From the NCBI GenBank assembly GCA_933207985.1, contig OW240912.1, positions 256,851,138 through 256,915,137 on the forward strand: a DNA stretch of 64,000 nt, written 5' to 3'. Below are positions 9,838 to 21,031 of this stretch, in pieces. Made by a program: the position numbers and the translations under genes. Source of the stretch: Pelobates cultripes (lineage: Eukaryota; Chordata; Amphibia; Anura; Pelobatidae). Position 1 is the first letter of the stretch, and the number at the start of each line of letters is the position of its first letter. The notes beneath the pieces were generated by a model, which saw only the letters and a list, made by a program, of their open reading frames with translations, had not been told where the DNA came from and made no database searches.

Positions 9838-12800
9838 CTGCTGCTGCAATTCAATTTTTACGACAGCTGGCGCACCTTACATCCCTCTGACAGAAACTAC
9901 TCATACTACTCTAAAGCCCATAGATCCTACTCTAGGATCGACGTGATATTGGTCCAAAGCTCTTCCCTCAATTTGGTGCAAGGGTGTGACATGGGAGACA
10001 TAATCTGGTCGGACCACAGCCCAGTCACCATACCCATGGAGACTCAACACTAGGTTGCTATCTGACGACTCCTTTCGACAAGAAGCAGAGAGGGACCTCT
10101 CACAATACTTCGTCACTAATGACACCCCCGACACACACACCTCCTCCACGTGGATGGCACACAAAGCTGTCATGCGTGGGATCTTTATACGTAGGGCTTC
10201 CTACATCAAGAGACAGGCCCAAACAAAAACCCTCTCCCTTCTCCGCACCCTGCGAGACCTCACCGCCCACCAACTCCTCCACCCGACTGCTACTAGAAGG
10301 TCCCAAATTGAACAAACCCAGAGAGAGCTCAATGATATTTACATAGCGTGCGCGGCGCGCACCCTACACATGCTGAAAGCAAAACAATACGCCATGGGCG
10401 ACAAGGCAAGTGCTTTACTCGCTAATAGATTGCGCGCAGTTAACGCCCAGTCAAAAATCGGATATATACTGACTGACGATGGTAGAAAAGTTGTCAAACC
10501 CCAAGACATCTGTAATGCCTTCGCACAATTTTACAGCAAACTGTACAACCTCCGGGAAGATGCGGCAACGCACCAGCCCACACCAACAGAAATCTCCCAA
10601 TTCCTAGACCAGATGGCTCTCCCCAGCCTGACAGATGACCAAAAACACCTATTGACAGAAACAGTCACGTCACAAGAGATAGAACAAGTGATAGCGGCCT
10701 GAATAAAAAGGCTGAACAGAATAGCAGGTGGATAGCTGATTGGATAGATAAACTGATTGATCTTGAATGAGCAGGATATCAGTAGTAAGTTATACTATAT
10801 TTTATAACTTAAAACTCTAAACCCAATTAATCAGTATATACTCTCTTGGTTCCTTCCTTTTAAGGTATAACTGAATGGGCTTCCTATAAGATGAAAGATA
10901 ATTTCTAAGATGACTGGGGTAATGTTATGTTAGTTTGTGTAATGTTTGTGATATTGGTTTTTGTTATTTTTCTGAGGAATTTGCCTGTCAATTTTTGTAA
11001 TTTGATTGTCAGGCTCTATTAATTTTTTTTTATTGTATATGTGTGCTGTAATGTACTGTGTTTATAAAATATAATGAAATAAAAAGTATTTAAACTAAAA
11101 AAAAAAGAACAAGTGATAGCGGCCCTGCCTCCTCACAAGTCACCAGGCCCTGACGGCTTCCCCAACCTGTATTACAAAACGTTCGCCTCCATCCTCTCCC
11201 CCCAGATGGCAAAATTATTCACAGCGGCAACCGCCGAGAGTAGGCTCCCGCAGGAAATGCTAGAAGCCAACATAGCCACGATACCCAAACCAGGCAAACC
11301 TCCCACGAAATGCGCCAACTTCTGACCCATATCCCTGTTGAATACTGACATTAAAATACTGGCGAATGTTTATGCGAACAGACTAAATGGCATCCTCCCC
11401 ACTCTGATTCACTCCGACCAGGTAGGCTTCATCAGAGGGAGACAGGGGGCAGATGGGACACGCAAAGCGCTTGCCCTTCTACAAAGCATGAACCGTACAT
11501 CCACCAATAGCATACTCCTCTCATTGGATGCCGAAAAGGCTTTCGACCGCCTGCACTGGTCATTCCTCCAGTCGGTCCTCGAGAAATGTAACTTCCCCCC
11601 CAAATTCCTGGCGGTGGTCAAAGCGCTCTATAATGAACCCACGGCAAAGGTATTTAACGCAGGCTTTTGGTCCACCCCATTTTGCATAACAAATGGGACA
11701 CGGCAGGGATGCCCCCTGTCACCCATACTATACATCCTGGCACTGGAGCCGCTAGCTGCTCTGATCAGGGATGACAACCGTATACATGGGGTGCGCACGG
11801 ACGGCAGGGAAGTGAAATTAAACCTATTTGCCGATGATATACTCCTCACCATCACTGACCCCAAGACGTCACTACCAGCATTCCACGACATACTACACAC
11901 CTACAGTAGATGCTCTTACTATAAGCTTAATCTCACAAAAACACAGACCATGGGGGTGAGGATGGAAGGCAACTATAGGGCGGACCTCGAGAAGGAGTTT
12001 GCTTATGACTGGAGGACAGACCACCTCACCTTTTTAGGTGTTAGACTTCCCCACCATCTCCCAAAACTTTATGATCTCAACTACGTCAAACTGAGCAAGG
12101 AAATAGCAGAAAGCCTCCAACAATGGAGAAATAAATACATCTCCTGGTCGGGACGCATAGCGGCTGTAAAAATGGTAATACTGCCCAAGCTGCAGTATCT
12201 ATTTCGAACAGTTCCGCTAATAGCTCCCACGCGCTACTTCCAAGCGTTACAAAAACAAATCAATATGTTCATATGGAATGGCAAAAAGCCCAGAATAGGC
12301 ACAAATACCCTTTATAGGACCACACAGGCAGGTGGCATGGGCCTACCTAACCTCCATGGGTACTACAAAGCGGCCATATTGACCAGCCTAGTGGCAGCCC
12401 ACCATCACTCCGACCAACCGCAGTGGGCATATATCGAGAGCTGCTGGACACAACGGCTCCATATATCTACCCTGATGTGGCTGACCCCCTCCCAAAGACC
12501 TGACTTGGCGCAAGCGCTCTCGACCACCACCACTACCCTGAAAATATGGGACGCTTTGCGCGCGCGACTGTGTGGATGTCATCCTATATCACTGGCCATG
12601 ACCCTCAGGGCACTGGCGGAGCTAATCCCTGAGTTTAACTACAAATTGTGGAACAGGTGCGGAGTTACGCACCTGCATAACCTGCAAGATAAGGGAACGC
12701 TGCTACCCTTTCAAGACCTTAGTACTAAATACACTATCCCACATATAGCCCACTTCTCCTATAGACAACTGAGATCCTGGTGGCTCACACATGTGAAGAC

Positions 12801-13569
12801 CCCACCAGCAGGCCCCCAAACACATCTCCTCACACACTTTGAGAAATGTCTGCTCGCAGGTGCACCTGCCAAAGGGCCCATATCGGCCACCTATACGCTC
12901 CTGAACACAGACACGGAACTTGGCAATCTCCCGTGGGCCAAGGCTTGGGAAACAGACATAGGCTGCCAGATCCCTGAAACCACATGGCTCAAAGCCATAA
13001 ATAGCTATAAAGGCAGATCAGCCTGCGCAGCCCACATGGAACTCATGCGGAAAATAGCCTACAGGTGGTACATGGTGCCCACACGCCTGGCCAAGATACT
13101 GCCATCGCAACCAACCACCTGCTGGCGCTGTCACAAAGACACAGGCACATTTCTACATATCTGGTGAGGATGTGACGTTATACAGACCTACTGGAAAGAA
13201 GTCCTTTCCCTCATCCACTCACACACGAACATCAAAGTCCCCAACTCCCCAGCCTCCCTCCTACTGTTCATGTACGAAGACCACTACTCTCCAGCCGAAG
13301 GTTATTTGATATACCACATCCAGATTGCCGCTCTAACACATATAGCCAGAAACTGGCTCTCCACATCCACAGCGACTATGCAGGATCTGACTAAGTACAT
13401 CTCTACAGTGGGGAGGTATGAACTACACACTGCCCCCCCCGACAAAACGTCAGTCATGGAAGCGGGAGGTTTGGGAACATTGGGCCAGGAAAGCCACAGA
13501 CTAAAAGACAGCAGAGAGAACACACAAACATACGGAGACATAGACACTACGACGATAGCCAGGACATAA
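9838..13569 (+). pseudogene. L1-clade LINE copy B, ORF2 (endonuclease end, RT, C-terminal domain)
   Basis: The first part (9838-10040) encodes the end of an apurinic-type endonuclease, with YDSWRTLHP, SRIDVIL and WSDHSPV. The frame shifts near 10030-10040 and runs to 10699, where a retroposed insert supplies a stop. After the insert the frame resumes at LPPHKSPGPDGF and reads through RT blocks DAEKAFDRLHW, GTRQGCPLSPILY and FADDILL to about 13569. In-frame stops lie at 11323-11325 (TGA where related LINEs have Arg in NFRPIS, a CpG-type change) and 13165-13167 (TGA in the HIWW Cys/His motif). It is a different subfamily from copy A. Copy A may have inserted into B, because B starts in mid-domain right after A's tail. 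Confidence 0.9.
10700..11105 (+). mobile_element. Retroposed insert with 19-bp target duplication
   Basis: The 19-bp AGAACAAGTGATAGCGGCC occurs at 10681-10699 and again at 11106-11124. Between them are about 400 bases ending in AATAAAAAGTATTTAAAC and a poly(A) run. This is the signature of LINE-machinery insertion. There is no coding potential and I do not recognise the source; a 5'-truncated LINE 3' UTR is most likely. Confidence 0.85.
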
Positions 13570-14266
13570 GAGACAGCAATGAACATTACGGGGATGAACC
13601 CGAGGTGCACACCTGATGGGCCCTACTGAAGCTAGTTTAACATATTCCAGAGCAGTCCCCCACCCCCTTCCCCTCCACCCCATATTCCTGCTTTCCCCCC
13701 CTCCCACCACTCCCGCACCGCCCAGTACGCACATACTCCCTGCGGACCCCATTCCAAACAAGACAAATGCAACCACGCCACTGGCGAGTGATAAACGACA
13801 CACCTAGCACTACTACCAGGTCATACAACTTTATCCACTCATCGACGTATATGTAGACTGTTGAGGCCCAGTGCAAAACTGCGCATAACTATGCAAGCTT
13901 AAGCAAAACTATGCCACACTGTGCAAAATTATGCAAAAATGTGCAACACTGTGCAAAACGAGGTCAAACTATGCAACATTGTATAACATTGCGCAACACT
14001 GTACAATCCTGTGCAACACTGTGCAGCTCTGTGTAACAGCTTGCGACACGATGCAACCTTGTGCAACACTGTGTAGGACTGTACAAAGCTATGTGAAACT
14101 ATGTAAAACTGTGCAACACTTTGAGATACACTGTAACATGCGTTATACCCATGCCTGTACTCCCCCCCCCTTCCCTTTTATTTCTGTACCCCCCCTTTTA
14201 TTTCTTTTGCTTTATGCATGAAAAATAAAAATAAAAATTGTCAAATTGAAAAAAATAAATAAAATG
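13570..14266 (+). other. 3' UTR of LINE copy B with 10-bp periodic array
   Basis: After ORF2 comes a C-rich stretch (13650-13740), then about 13868-14135 a degenerate tandem array built on AACACTGTGC-like 10-mers. C/T-rich sequence and an A-rich tail with several AATAAA words (14221-14266) follow. No protein family is visible. Confidence 0.65.
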
Positions 14267-14578
14267 TAAACATTGCTGTTTCAGAAACACAAAGTGAGAA
14301 TTCAAAGTAAAATTTTAAGATTAGGGTCAACATAGCCAAAATGAAAAATTCTGTCTGCTATATTTATAGTTCAGCTACTATAGTCTTAAATTTGATATTT
14401 ACTTTTAATTTTCACTTTAGTAAATAACCCTGAATGTTTTACTTTGTCAGACATTATGATGTAGTGTTTTTGGCGCTTGAGATGTCCTTTTAAAGTGAAC
14501 CTGTCATGGCAGATATGGGTCTCTAACTATCTGGCTTTACTCATATTATACAATTAAGTGTCTCTTCTCTTAATACTG
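14267..14578. other. Spacer without recognised feature
   Basis: AT-rich sequence with no ORF of note. I see nothing in it beyond short words shared with common frog repeats near 14480-14520. Confidence 0.5.
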
Positions 14579-15071
14579 TTAAATGGACACTCGAGTGCCT
14601 AAATATAAAATAAATTAAAATTACTGATTAGTAGATATACCCCCAATGAAAACATGCATACATTTCATTATCCATTTGTTTCATTGGAGTTATATCTAAA
14701 AACACCTTGCAAAGCATGCATTTCTCTTGTCTGCTGTCTTTGCAAGCCCTCCCCTACTAACCCTGCCCAGACCAACTGTGGCTGTCCAATCACAGAGACT
14801 TCCCAATGCAGCTCAATGAGAAGTCTTTGTAAGACAGGTGTTCTGGGCAATTTCTTCCTTTTGAGTTTAGCTCCACTGAGTTAAGCAAACTAGGAAGTAA
14901 CAGCACATGTCTGCTTGAAAGCCAGGGGGGTGTAACCAGGTAAGTTTATAAAAGCGTCAATTTCTATAGAAATCTGCACTTTTTGCAAAATGAAATAAAG
15001 AGGACACACTCTTCACACATAATGCTTTTCAGCAAGCTAAAGTGCTTCAGGGGTTTGGAGTATCCCTTTAA
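14579..15071. mobile_element. TTAA-type MITE
   Basis: The left end TTAAATGGACACTCGAGTGC and the right end (reading inward on the other strand) TTAAAGGGATACTCCAAACC are imperfect terminal repeats with TTAA at each boundary. That fits piggyBac-like non-autonomous elements. The right half resembles 58180-58412. No transposase is present. Confidence 0.65.
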
Positions 15072-15499
15072 AAGCTCATATTTTAATTTATTTCCGCTAG
15101 CCCTGCTGAGAGCATCTATTATGCTTTCAGTGGGTGTTACACTTGTTGTAAGACATATCTCTCCTGCATACCCCTATTATGGGATCAGGGCCGGACTGGG
15201 AAAAAAATTAGGCCTGGGCATTTTTCAATCAGAGTGGCCAATAAGAAGGGGGCGGGGCCCAAGAGGGTGTGTTTTGTCATCACTAATGACAAGCATGCCC
15301 CCTCTCAAAGTGAGCATGTTGGTTCAATGCACAGAGCCCTGCTGAAGAGCTCTAGCATTAGAAAAAGGCCCTGAATTTGTTCTGCGCAGCGCAAGCAAAT
15401 TTAATAACATGCTTGCGCTGTGTTTTCTTTTAAATTGTCTCTGGTGTCTCCACAAGTGGGATACCAGAGGACAAAAGGGCCAGGAAAGTGTATGGTGCA

Positions 15500-15931
15500 T
15501 GTGTTTGGAGCCTGCTTGTGGGATTGCGTGTGTGTAGAGTGTGGTGTGGTATTGTGTAAATAGGTCAATTTAATTTGTGTTTGTGGTGTAATATGTGTGG
15601 CTAGGGGCTGTAGAGAGTGTGTGTATAGGGGGCATAGTGTTATAGGGGATGTAGTGAGTGTGTGCATACGGGCTGTAGTGTGTGTGTATAGGTGACGTAG
15701 TGTGTGTAGGGGTTTTAGAGAGGATGTGTTTAGAGAATGTTGTATGTGTTTGCTGACAAGGAATGTAGTGTGTGTAGGAGATCTAGTGTGTAAAAGACCC
15801 AGAGTGTGTATAGGAGATTGTGTGTGTGTGTGTGTGTGTAGAGGATTAAGAGTGCATATAGGGTAAGGGATCAAGCGTGTATCTGGAGCGTAATGTGTGT
15901 AGTGGTGCAGTGTGAGGGGTGCTGTAGTGTG
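15500..15931. repeat. TG-rich minisatellite in hAT-like element A
   Basis: Degenerate copies of GTAGTGTGTGTATAGGGG-like units. Long open frames across it on the minus strand are low-complexity His/Thr/Pro translations, not genes. Confidence 0.75.
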
Positions 15932-16129
15932 TGTATATACATAGGCGTGCGCACGGGGTGTGCCGGGTGTGCCTGGGCACACCCTAATCCCCGTGGCACG
16001 CCTATGGTTTGAGTCCTGCAGGAACAGTGTTCCTGCAGGCACTCAGCGCCCCCTGTCTCACCTCTTGCCCCTGTCATGGGGGAGGCAAGAGGTGATGGAT
16101 CCCCCCCTCTCTCCAGCTCAGCCGCCGTG

Positions 16130-16386
16130 TGTCTGTGTGTGAGTGTGTGTGAGTGTGTCTGTGTGTGTCTGTGTGTGAGTGTGTCTGTGTGTGTCTGTGT
16201 GTGAGTGTGTGAGTGAGTGAGTGTGTGTGAGTGTGTGAGTGTGTGTGTGTGTTAGTGAGTGTGTGTGTCTGTGAATGTGTGTCTGTGAGTGTGTGTCTGT
16301 GAATGTGTGTGTCTGTGAGTGTATGTGTGTGTCTGTGTGAGTGTGTGTGTGTGTGTCTGAATGTGTCTGTGAGTGTGTGTGTACGC

Positions 16387-16413
<27 letters not shown>
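16130..16413. repeat. TG-rich minisatellite and TA tract
   Basis: Runs of TGTGTGAG/TGTGTCTG then (TA)n. The Tc1 copy landed in this tract, and CA/TA repeats continue after it at 17967-18006. Confidence 0.85.
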
Positions 16414-16415
<2 letters not shown>

Positions 16416-16418
<3 letters not shown>

Positions 16419-17966
16419 GGAGTGCAGAATTATTAGGCAAATGAGTATTTTGACCACATCATCCTCTTTATGCATGTTGTCTTACTCCAAGCTGTATAGG
16501 CTCGAAAGCCTACTACCAATTAAGCATATTAGGTGATGTGCATCTCTGTAATGAGAAGGGGTGTGGTCTAATGACATCAACACCCTATATCAGGTGTGCA
16601 TAATTATTAGGCAACTTCCTTTCCTTTGGCAAAATGGGTCAAAAGAAGGACTTGACAGGCTCAGAAAAGTCAAAAATAGTGAGATATCTTGCAGAGGGAT
16701 GCAGCACTCTTAAAATTGCAAAGCTTCTGAAGCGTGATCATCGAACAATCAAGCGTTTCATTCATAATAGTCAACAGGGTCGCAAGAAGCGTGTGGAAAA
16801 ACCAAGGCGCAAAATAACTGCCCATGAACTGAGAAAAGTCAAGCGTGCAGCTGCCACGATGCCACTTGCCACCAGTTTGGCCATATTTCAGAGCTGCAAC
16901 ATCACTGGAGTGCCCAAAAGCACAAGGTGTGCAATACTCAGAGACATGGCCAAGGTAAGAAAGGCTGAAAGACGACCACCACTGAACAAGACACACAAGC
17001 TGAAACGTCAAGACTGGGCCAAGAAATATCTCAAGACTGATTTTTCTAAGGTTTTATGGACTGATGAAATGAGAGTGAGTCTTGATGGGCCAGATGGATG
17101 GGCCCGTGGCTGGATTGGTAAAGGGCAGAGAGCTCCAGTCCGACTCAGACGCCAGCAAGGTGGAGGTGGAGTACTGGTTTGGGCTGGTATCATCAAAGAT
17201 GAGCTTGTGGGGCCTTTTCGGGTTGAGGATGGAGTCAAGCTCAACTCCCAGTCCTACTGCCAGTTCCTGGAAGACACCTTCTTCAAGCAGTGGTACAGGA
17301 AGAAGTCTGCATCCTTCAAGAAAAACATGATTTTCATGCAGGACAATGCTCCATCACACGCCGTCCAAGTACTCCACAGCGTGGCTGGCAAGAAAGGGTA
17401 TAAAAGAAGAAAATCTAATGACATGGCCTCCTTGTTCACCTGATCTGAACCCCATTGAGAACCTGTGGTCCATCATCAAATGTGAGATTTACAAGGAGGG
17501 AAAACAGTACACCTCTTTGAACAGTGTCTGGGAGGCTGTGGTTGCTGCTGCACGCAATGTTGATGGTGAACAGATCAAAACACTGACAGAATCCATGGAT
17601 GGCAGGCTTTTTAGTGTCCTTGCAAAGAAAGGTGGCTATATTGGTCACTGATTTGTTTTTGAATGTCAAATGTATATTTGTGAATGTTGAGATGTTATAT
17701 TGGTTTCACTGGTAATAATAAAGAATTGAAATGGGTATATATTTGTTTTTTGTTAAGTTGCCTAATAATTATGCACAGTAATAGTCACCTGCACACACAG
17801 ATATCCCCCTAACATAGCTATAACTAAAAACAAACTAAAAACTACTTCAAAAAATATTCAGCTTTGATATTAATGAGCTTTTTGGGTTAATTGAGAACAT
17901 GGTTGTTGTTCAATAATAAAATTAATCCTCAAAAATACAACTTGCCTAATAATTCTGCACTCCCTG
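16416..17966 (+). mobile_element. Tc1/mariner transposon nested in hAT-like element B
   Basis: The terminal repeats CAGGGAGTGCAGAATTATT and complement lie at 16416 and ending 17966, in a TA-rich target. The TA-rich surroundings make the exact duplication unclear. Length is about 1.55 kb, normal for Tc1. A second inner copy of the GCCTAATAATTATGCAC word near 17760 and its partner near 16600 forms subterminal repeats. It encodes one transposase broken by a single frameshift. Confidence 0.9.
16634..17651 (+). pseudogene. Tc1-type transposase, one frameshift
   Basis: ATG at 16634 follows the left repeat. The N-terminal part has two helix-turn-helix-like segments (KIAKLLKRDHRTIKRFI and the PKSTRCAILRDM area) for binding the terminal repeats. 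Catalytic residues are Asp in LWTDEM, Asp in FMQDNAPSH (17342-17344) and Glu in [11 protein letters not shown] (17457-17459). The two last codons are 115 bases apart, so one surplus base near 17360 breaks the frame; the second half continues in the other frame to 17651 (end GGYIGH). Allowing for that base there are 37 residues between second Asp and Glu, so DD37E rather than classic DD34E. A 2-base loss would instead give DD38E. Confidence 0.88.
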
Positions 17967-18009
<43 letters not shown>

Positions 18010-18150
18010 CCGGCGCTATCTGAGTGCCGGCTCTGCTCTAAGCCTCCATGGGCCGGCGGGGAGACCAAAGATCTACCTCAGCGGCCCACAGCATGGAGGG
18101 AGGCAGGAGAGGACCCAGGGAGCTCTAGACAGAAGCTCCGCCAGGTTCCT

Positions 18151-18200
18151 CTCGCGATATCTGAGCGTTGCTGCGGCAACACTCAGATCTCGCGAGAGTT
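18151..18200. promoter_or_regulatory. X-box-like palindrome with CTCGCGAG motif (element B)
   Basis: GTTGCTGCGGCAAC (18167-18180) is a palindrome of RFX X-box form inside ATCTGAG...CTCAGAT arms, followed by ATCTCGCGAGAG (18187-18198). The same arrangement recurs in four other elements of this window. The binding proteins are inferred from the motifs only. Confidence 0.45.
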
Positions 18201-18476
18201 AACTCTAGCCCCGTAGGACCACCAGGGATGGCACATGGCAGCAAGGATTTACTAATCTGCCAAATCCCTCACAACATACAGCACACACACATATAGCACC
18301 TACACACATACAGCTCACACACACACACAGTACACTCACAGGACAAACATACACCCACAAACACCCTCACACACAAACAGCACAGTCACAAACACACACA
18401 CACACACACACAAACACCCTCACATCACACTAACAGCACCCTCACACACACATCACACTAACAGCACACAGCACAC

Positions 18477-18479
<3 letters not shown>

Positions 18480-18514
<35 letters not shown>

Positions 18515-18621
18515 CACATATATATATATATGTATATAGATACATATATACACACACACACACACGCGGCGTGTGTTTGTGCTTTAGGGTGCACACCCTA
18601 ATGCAATAGGCTGCGCACGCC

Positions 18622-18655
<34 letters not shown>

Positions 18656-18689
18656 CAAAGAAAATTATATATATATATATATATATATA
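18480..18689. repeat. TG/TA/CA microsatellites
   Basis: Blocks of (TG)n, (TA)n and (CA)n around the right end of element B, with a 30-base AAAGAAAATTATAT-type unit repeated at about 18656 and 18691. Confidence 0.8.
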
Positions 18690-18927
18690 CAAAGAAAATT
18701 AGAAACCTAGAATGTGACGGCAGATAAAAACACCCTCACACACAGCACCCCTCTTACATACACACACACACTGCGCCCCTCACACATACAATACGTCAAA
18801 ATATATATATATATATTTGGACGTATTGTATGTGTGAGGGGCGCAGTGTGTGTGTGTATGTAAGAGGGGTGCTGTGTGTGAGGGTGTTTTTATCTGCCGT
18901 CACATTCTAGGTTTCTAATTTTCTTTG
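18690..18927. repeat. Perfect palindrome with 108-bp arms
   Basis: Left arm 18690-18797 and right arm 18820-18927 are exact reverse complements by eye over all 108 bases, separated by a 22-base TA-rich spacer. It lies inside hAT-like element A. Perfect arms next to degenerate repeats imply a very recent event or an assembly fold-back. Confidence 0.9.
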
Positions 18928-18952
18928 TCTGTTAACTCACTGAAGGTTATTG

Positions 18953-18996
<44 letters not shown>

Positions 18997-19014
18997 CTGT
19001 ATATGTGTGGGAAT

Positions 19015-19325
19015 GTACTGTGTGTGTGAGCGAGGGTGCTGTCTGAGGTTGCGGTGTGTGAGGGTGCTGTGTGTGTCTGAAGGTGCTGTGTGCTGTGTGT
19101 CTGAGGGTGCTGTGTGTGTCTGGGGGTGCTGTGTGTGTCTGGGTGCGCTGTGTGTGTTTGGGTGTGCTGTGTGTGTCTGGGTGCGCTGTGTGTGTCTGGG
19201 TGCTGCGTGTGTCTGGGGGTGCTGTGTGTGTCGGGGTGCTGTGTGTGTCTGAAGGTGCTGTGTGTGTCTGAAGGTGCTGTGTGTGTCTGAGGGTGCTGTG
19301 TGTGAGGGTGGTGTGTGTGTCTGGG
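19015..19325. repeat. Minisatellite, GTGCTGTGTGTGTCTGGG unit
   Basis: About 18 degenerate copies of a 15-19 base unit. Open frames across it on both strands are repeat translations. Confidence 0.85.
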
Positions 19326-19429
19326 GGTTATATCACCCCCTCCCTTCTTACGTTTAGCCTGGGAGGGGGGGAGCTGTGCTGCCATGGATGGGAGCAGTGC
19401 TGAGAGTGAACTCTAACCTGCAGGCTAGA

Positions 19430-19500
19430 GTTCACTCACACGAGATCTGAGTGTTGCCGTGGTAACCGCGGCAACGCTCAGACTTCGCAAGAGGACCCGG
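19430..19500. promoter_or_regulatory. X-box-like palindrome in hAT-like element A
   Basis: GTTGCCGTGGTAAC at 19453-19466 matches the RFX X-box pattern closely and continues into CGCGGCAAC, giving overlapping palindromes. It is flanked by ATCTGAG/CTCAGAC and by a diverged ACGAGAT where other copies have CTCGCGAGAT. Confidence 0.45.
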
Positions 19501-19741
19501 GGGAGCTGCTGGCTAGAGCTCCACCGGTCCTCTCCTGCCTCCCTCCCCAGCCTGCGGCCGCATGTCAGTGACTGTGAGCCGGTGACGGAGATCGTTGGGC
19601 CAGTGCTCGGATAGCGCTGGCCCTGCAGGGGCCGGCAGGGGAGATCCTGTGATCTCCCCTGCCGGCCTCGGCCCGCGGCCATCGCGGCCCACCGGACATT
19701 TGCCCGGTATGCCCGATGGCCAGTCCGGACCTGTATGGGAT

Positions 19742-20204
19742 GCACAGACTTGCTTTCCATAATAGGCTAAAAGTCCACAACACTTTATGTTGGCTTTGTG
19801 TAATTAAAATATATATATATATGTTCTCAGATTGCCTGTCAAAACCTGCTGCATTAAATCATTCTGTCTGTTTTTCTCCTCTGTCTGTGTTACTGCACTC
19901 ACAAAGAGTCTGCCCCTCTTCCCTACTTCTCCCTTCAGGCATTGCTTTCCCATAGACTGAATTTAAGCAGGAGAAATGCCCAGAGGAGGGTTTCCCTGAT
20001 AACAGACATGTAGAGCACAGCCTTCTTATCTCTGTGCTGATCGGCACAGACTGAACTGACTGAGAATAGGAGGAAAAGGGCTGTTTTTTAACCTCTGATG
20101 TTAGAGGAATCTAGACATTTTCTAGCAACCTTGCATAAATAAAGCTAAATCTCTAGCATTTAAGGTTACAGTGTATTTGTCATGATGTTACCCTATAAGC
20201 CAGG
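19742..20204. other. Spacer without recognised gene
   Basis: Contains a short (TA)n at 19808-19820 and sequence that looks like a degenerate frog repeat. I see no coding or RNA feature. Confidence 0.45.
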
Positions 20205-20500
20205 CAGGGGCGTACCTAGAGCATTTGGCACCCGGGGCGGATCCTGTGCTTGGCCACAGCTCACACAGCCCCCTCCAGCCAGGGCCGGTACAAGGATTTT
20301 TGCCGCCCAAGGCAAAAGTAAAGTTTGCCGCCCCCCATGTGACATCACAATGCCCCAGCCATATGATTTGCCATGTTAACTAACGCCAGTGCTGCAGTGC
20401 CGCCGTGTTTACATTAAAAGGCCTGCAGGGACAGGCTATAGACACCAGAACCACTACATTAAGCTGAAGTGGTTCTGGGGACTATAGTGTTTCTTTAATG
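20205..20500 (+). mobile_element. Two hAT-like left ends without right partners, and a TTAA-type repeat end
   Basis: CAGGGGCGTACCTAGAGC at 20205 and CAGGGCCGGTACAAGG at 20280 both look like terminal repeats of non-autonomous hAT elements. No matching right ends are found before the LTR at 21032 or after 34310. A piece near 20377-20498 ends in CTATAGTGTTTCTTTAA, like a TTAA MITE end. Confidence 0.45.
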
Positions 20501-20764
20501 TGAGGTAAATTAGAGCTTAGTGCCACGAATAATATACTAGATTGCCTACTTACAACCAGATGAGGATGATGATGGGCTCTAGCTGCAGTCTGGCTCCACT
20601 GGTCTGGTGCAGAACAGGCTCTCTGGAGGCGGTTTGTAACTGTGGTCACAAAAATCAATGTTCTGGGAGAACGGGAAGCAGCTCCATTTTTGGGGGGTCC
20701 TTTACACAGCTCAAGGTCTGGGTCCCAGGGTCCACCTTCATGTTCCACCAATGAGTTTGTTCAC

Positions 20765-21031
20765 AGGGGGTGGAGTGTGTAAGGGATGTCCTGATATGTG
20801 TGTAAGGAATGCATTGTGTGAAATTGTGTTTGTATGTGTAAGGGCTGCAAGGTGTGTTTCTGTGTATGTATGGGATGCATTGAATGTGTGTAAGGGGTGC
20901 ATTGAGTGTGTGTAATGAATGCATTGTGTGTTTCTGTGTGTGTAAGGGATGCATTATGTGTAACGGTTGCATTGCTTGTGTATGTGTGTCTGTGTGTTTT
21001 TCTGTGTGCAAGGGGTGCATTGTGTGTATGT
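20765..21031. repeat. Minisatellite, GTAAGGGATGCATTGTGTGT unit
   Basis: Degenerate 20-30 base units up to the LTR boundary. The array does not continue beyond the 3' LTR. Confidence 0.75.

Larger units (their letters stand above)
15940..18625. mobile_element. hAT-like non-autonomous element B, nested in A
   Basis: The ends are CATAGGCGTGCGCA at 15940 and its complement TGCGCACGCCTATG ending at 18625, with 8-bp TGTATATA copies at 15932-15939 and 18626-18633. The target is TA-rich, so chance could help the match. The left end folds on itself: CATAGGCGTGC is complemented again near 16000. A relative lies in the opposite orientation at 41530-42939. A Tc1 element interrupts its TA/TG tract. Confidence 0.75.
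15186..19733. mobile_element. hAT-like non-autonomous element A
   Basis: The terminal repeats are CAGGGCCGGACTGG at 15186 and CCAGTCCGGACCTG ending at 19733 (13 of 14 pair). Exact 8-bp target copies TATGGGAT lie at 15178-15185 and 19734-19741. An 8-bp duplication and CA...TG ends fit hAT-superfamily elements. No hAT transposase is encoded. The interior is TG/CA-rich minisatellite, a nested second element (15940-18625), a 108-bp-arm palindrome and, near the right end, a GC-rich palindromic module. Confidence 0.85.

Noticed and set aside
13870..14130. Possible tRNA-like or structured RNA in the LINE 3' UTR
   Set aside because: No cloverleaf; simple 10-bp periodic repeat.
15401..16475. Long minus-strand His/Thr-rich ORFs (also 18915-19385, 41752-42114, 42361-42830, 57477-57845)
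   Set aside because: Translations of TG/CA minisatellites; open only because the repeat lacks stops.
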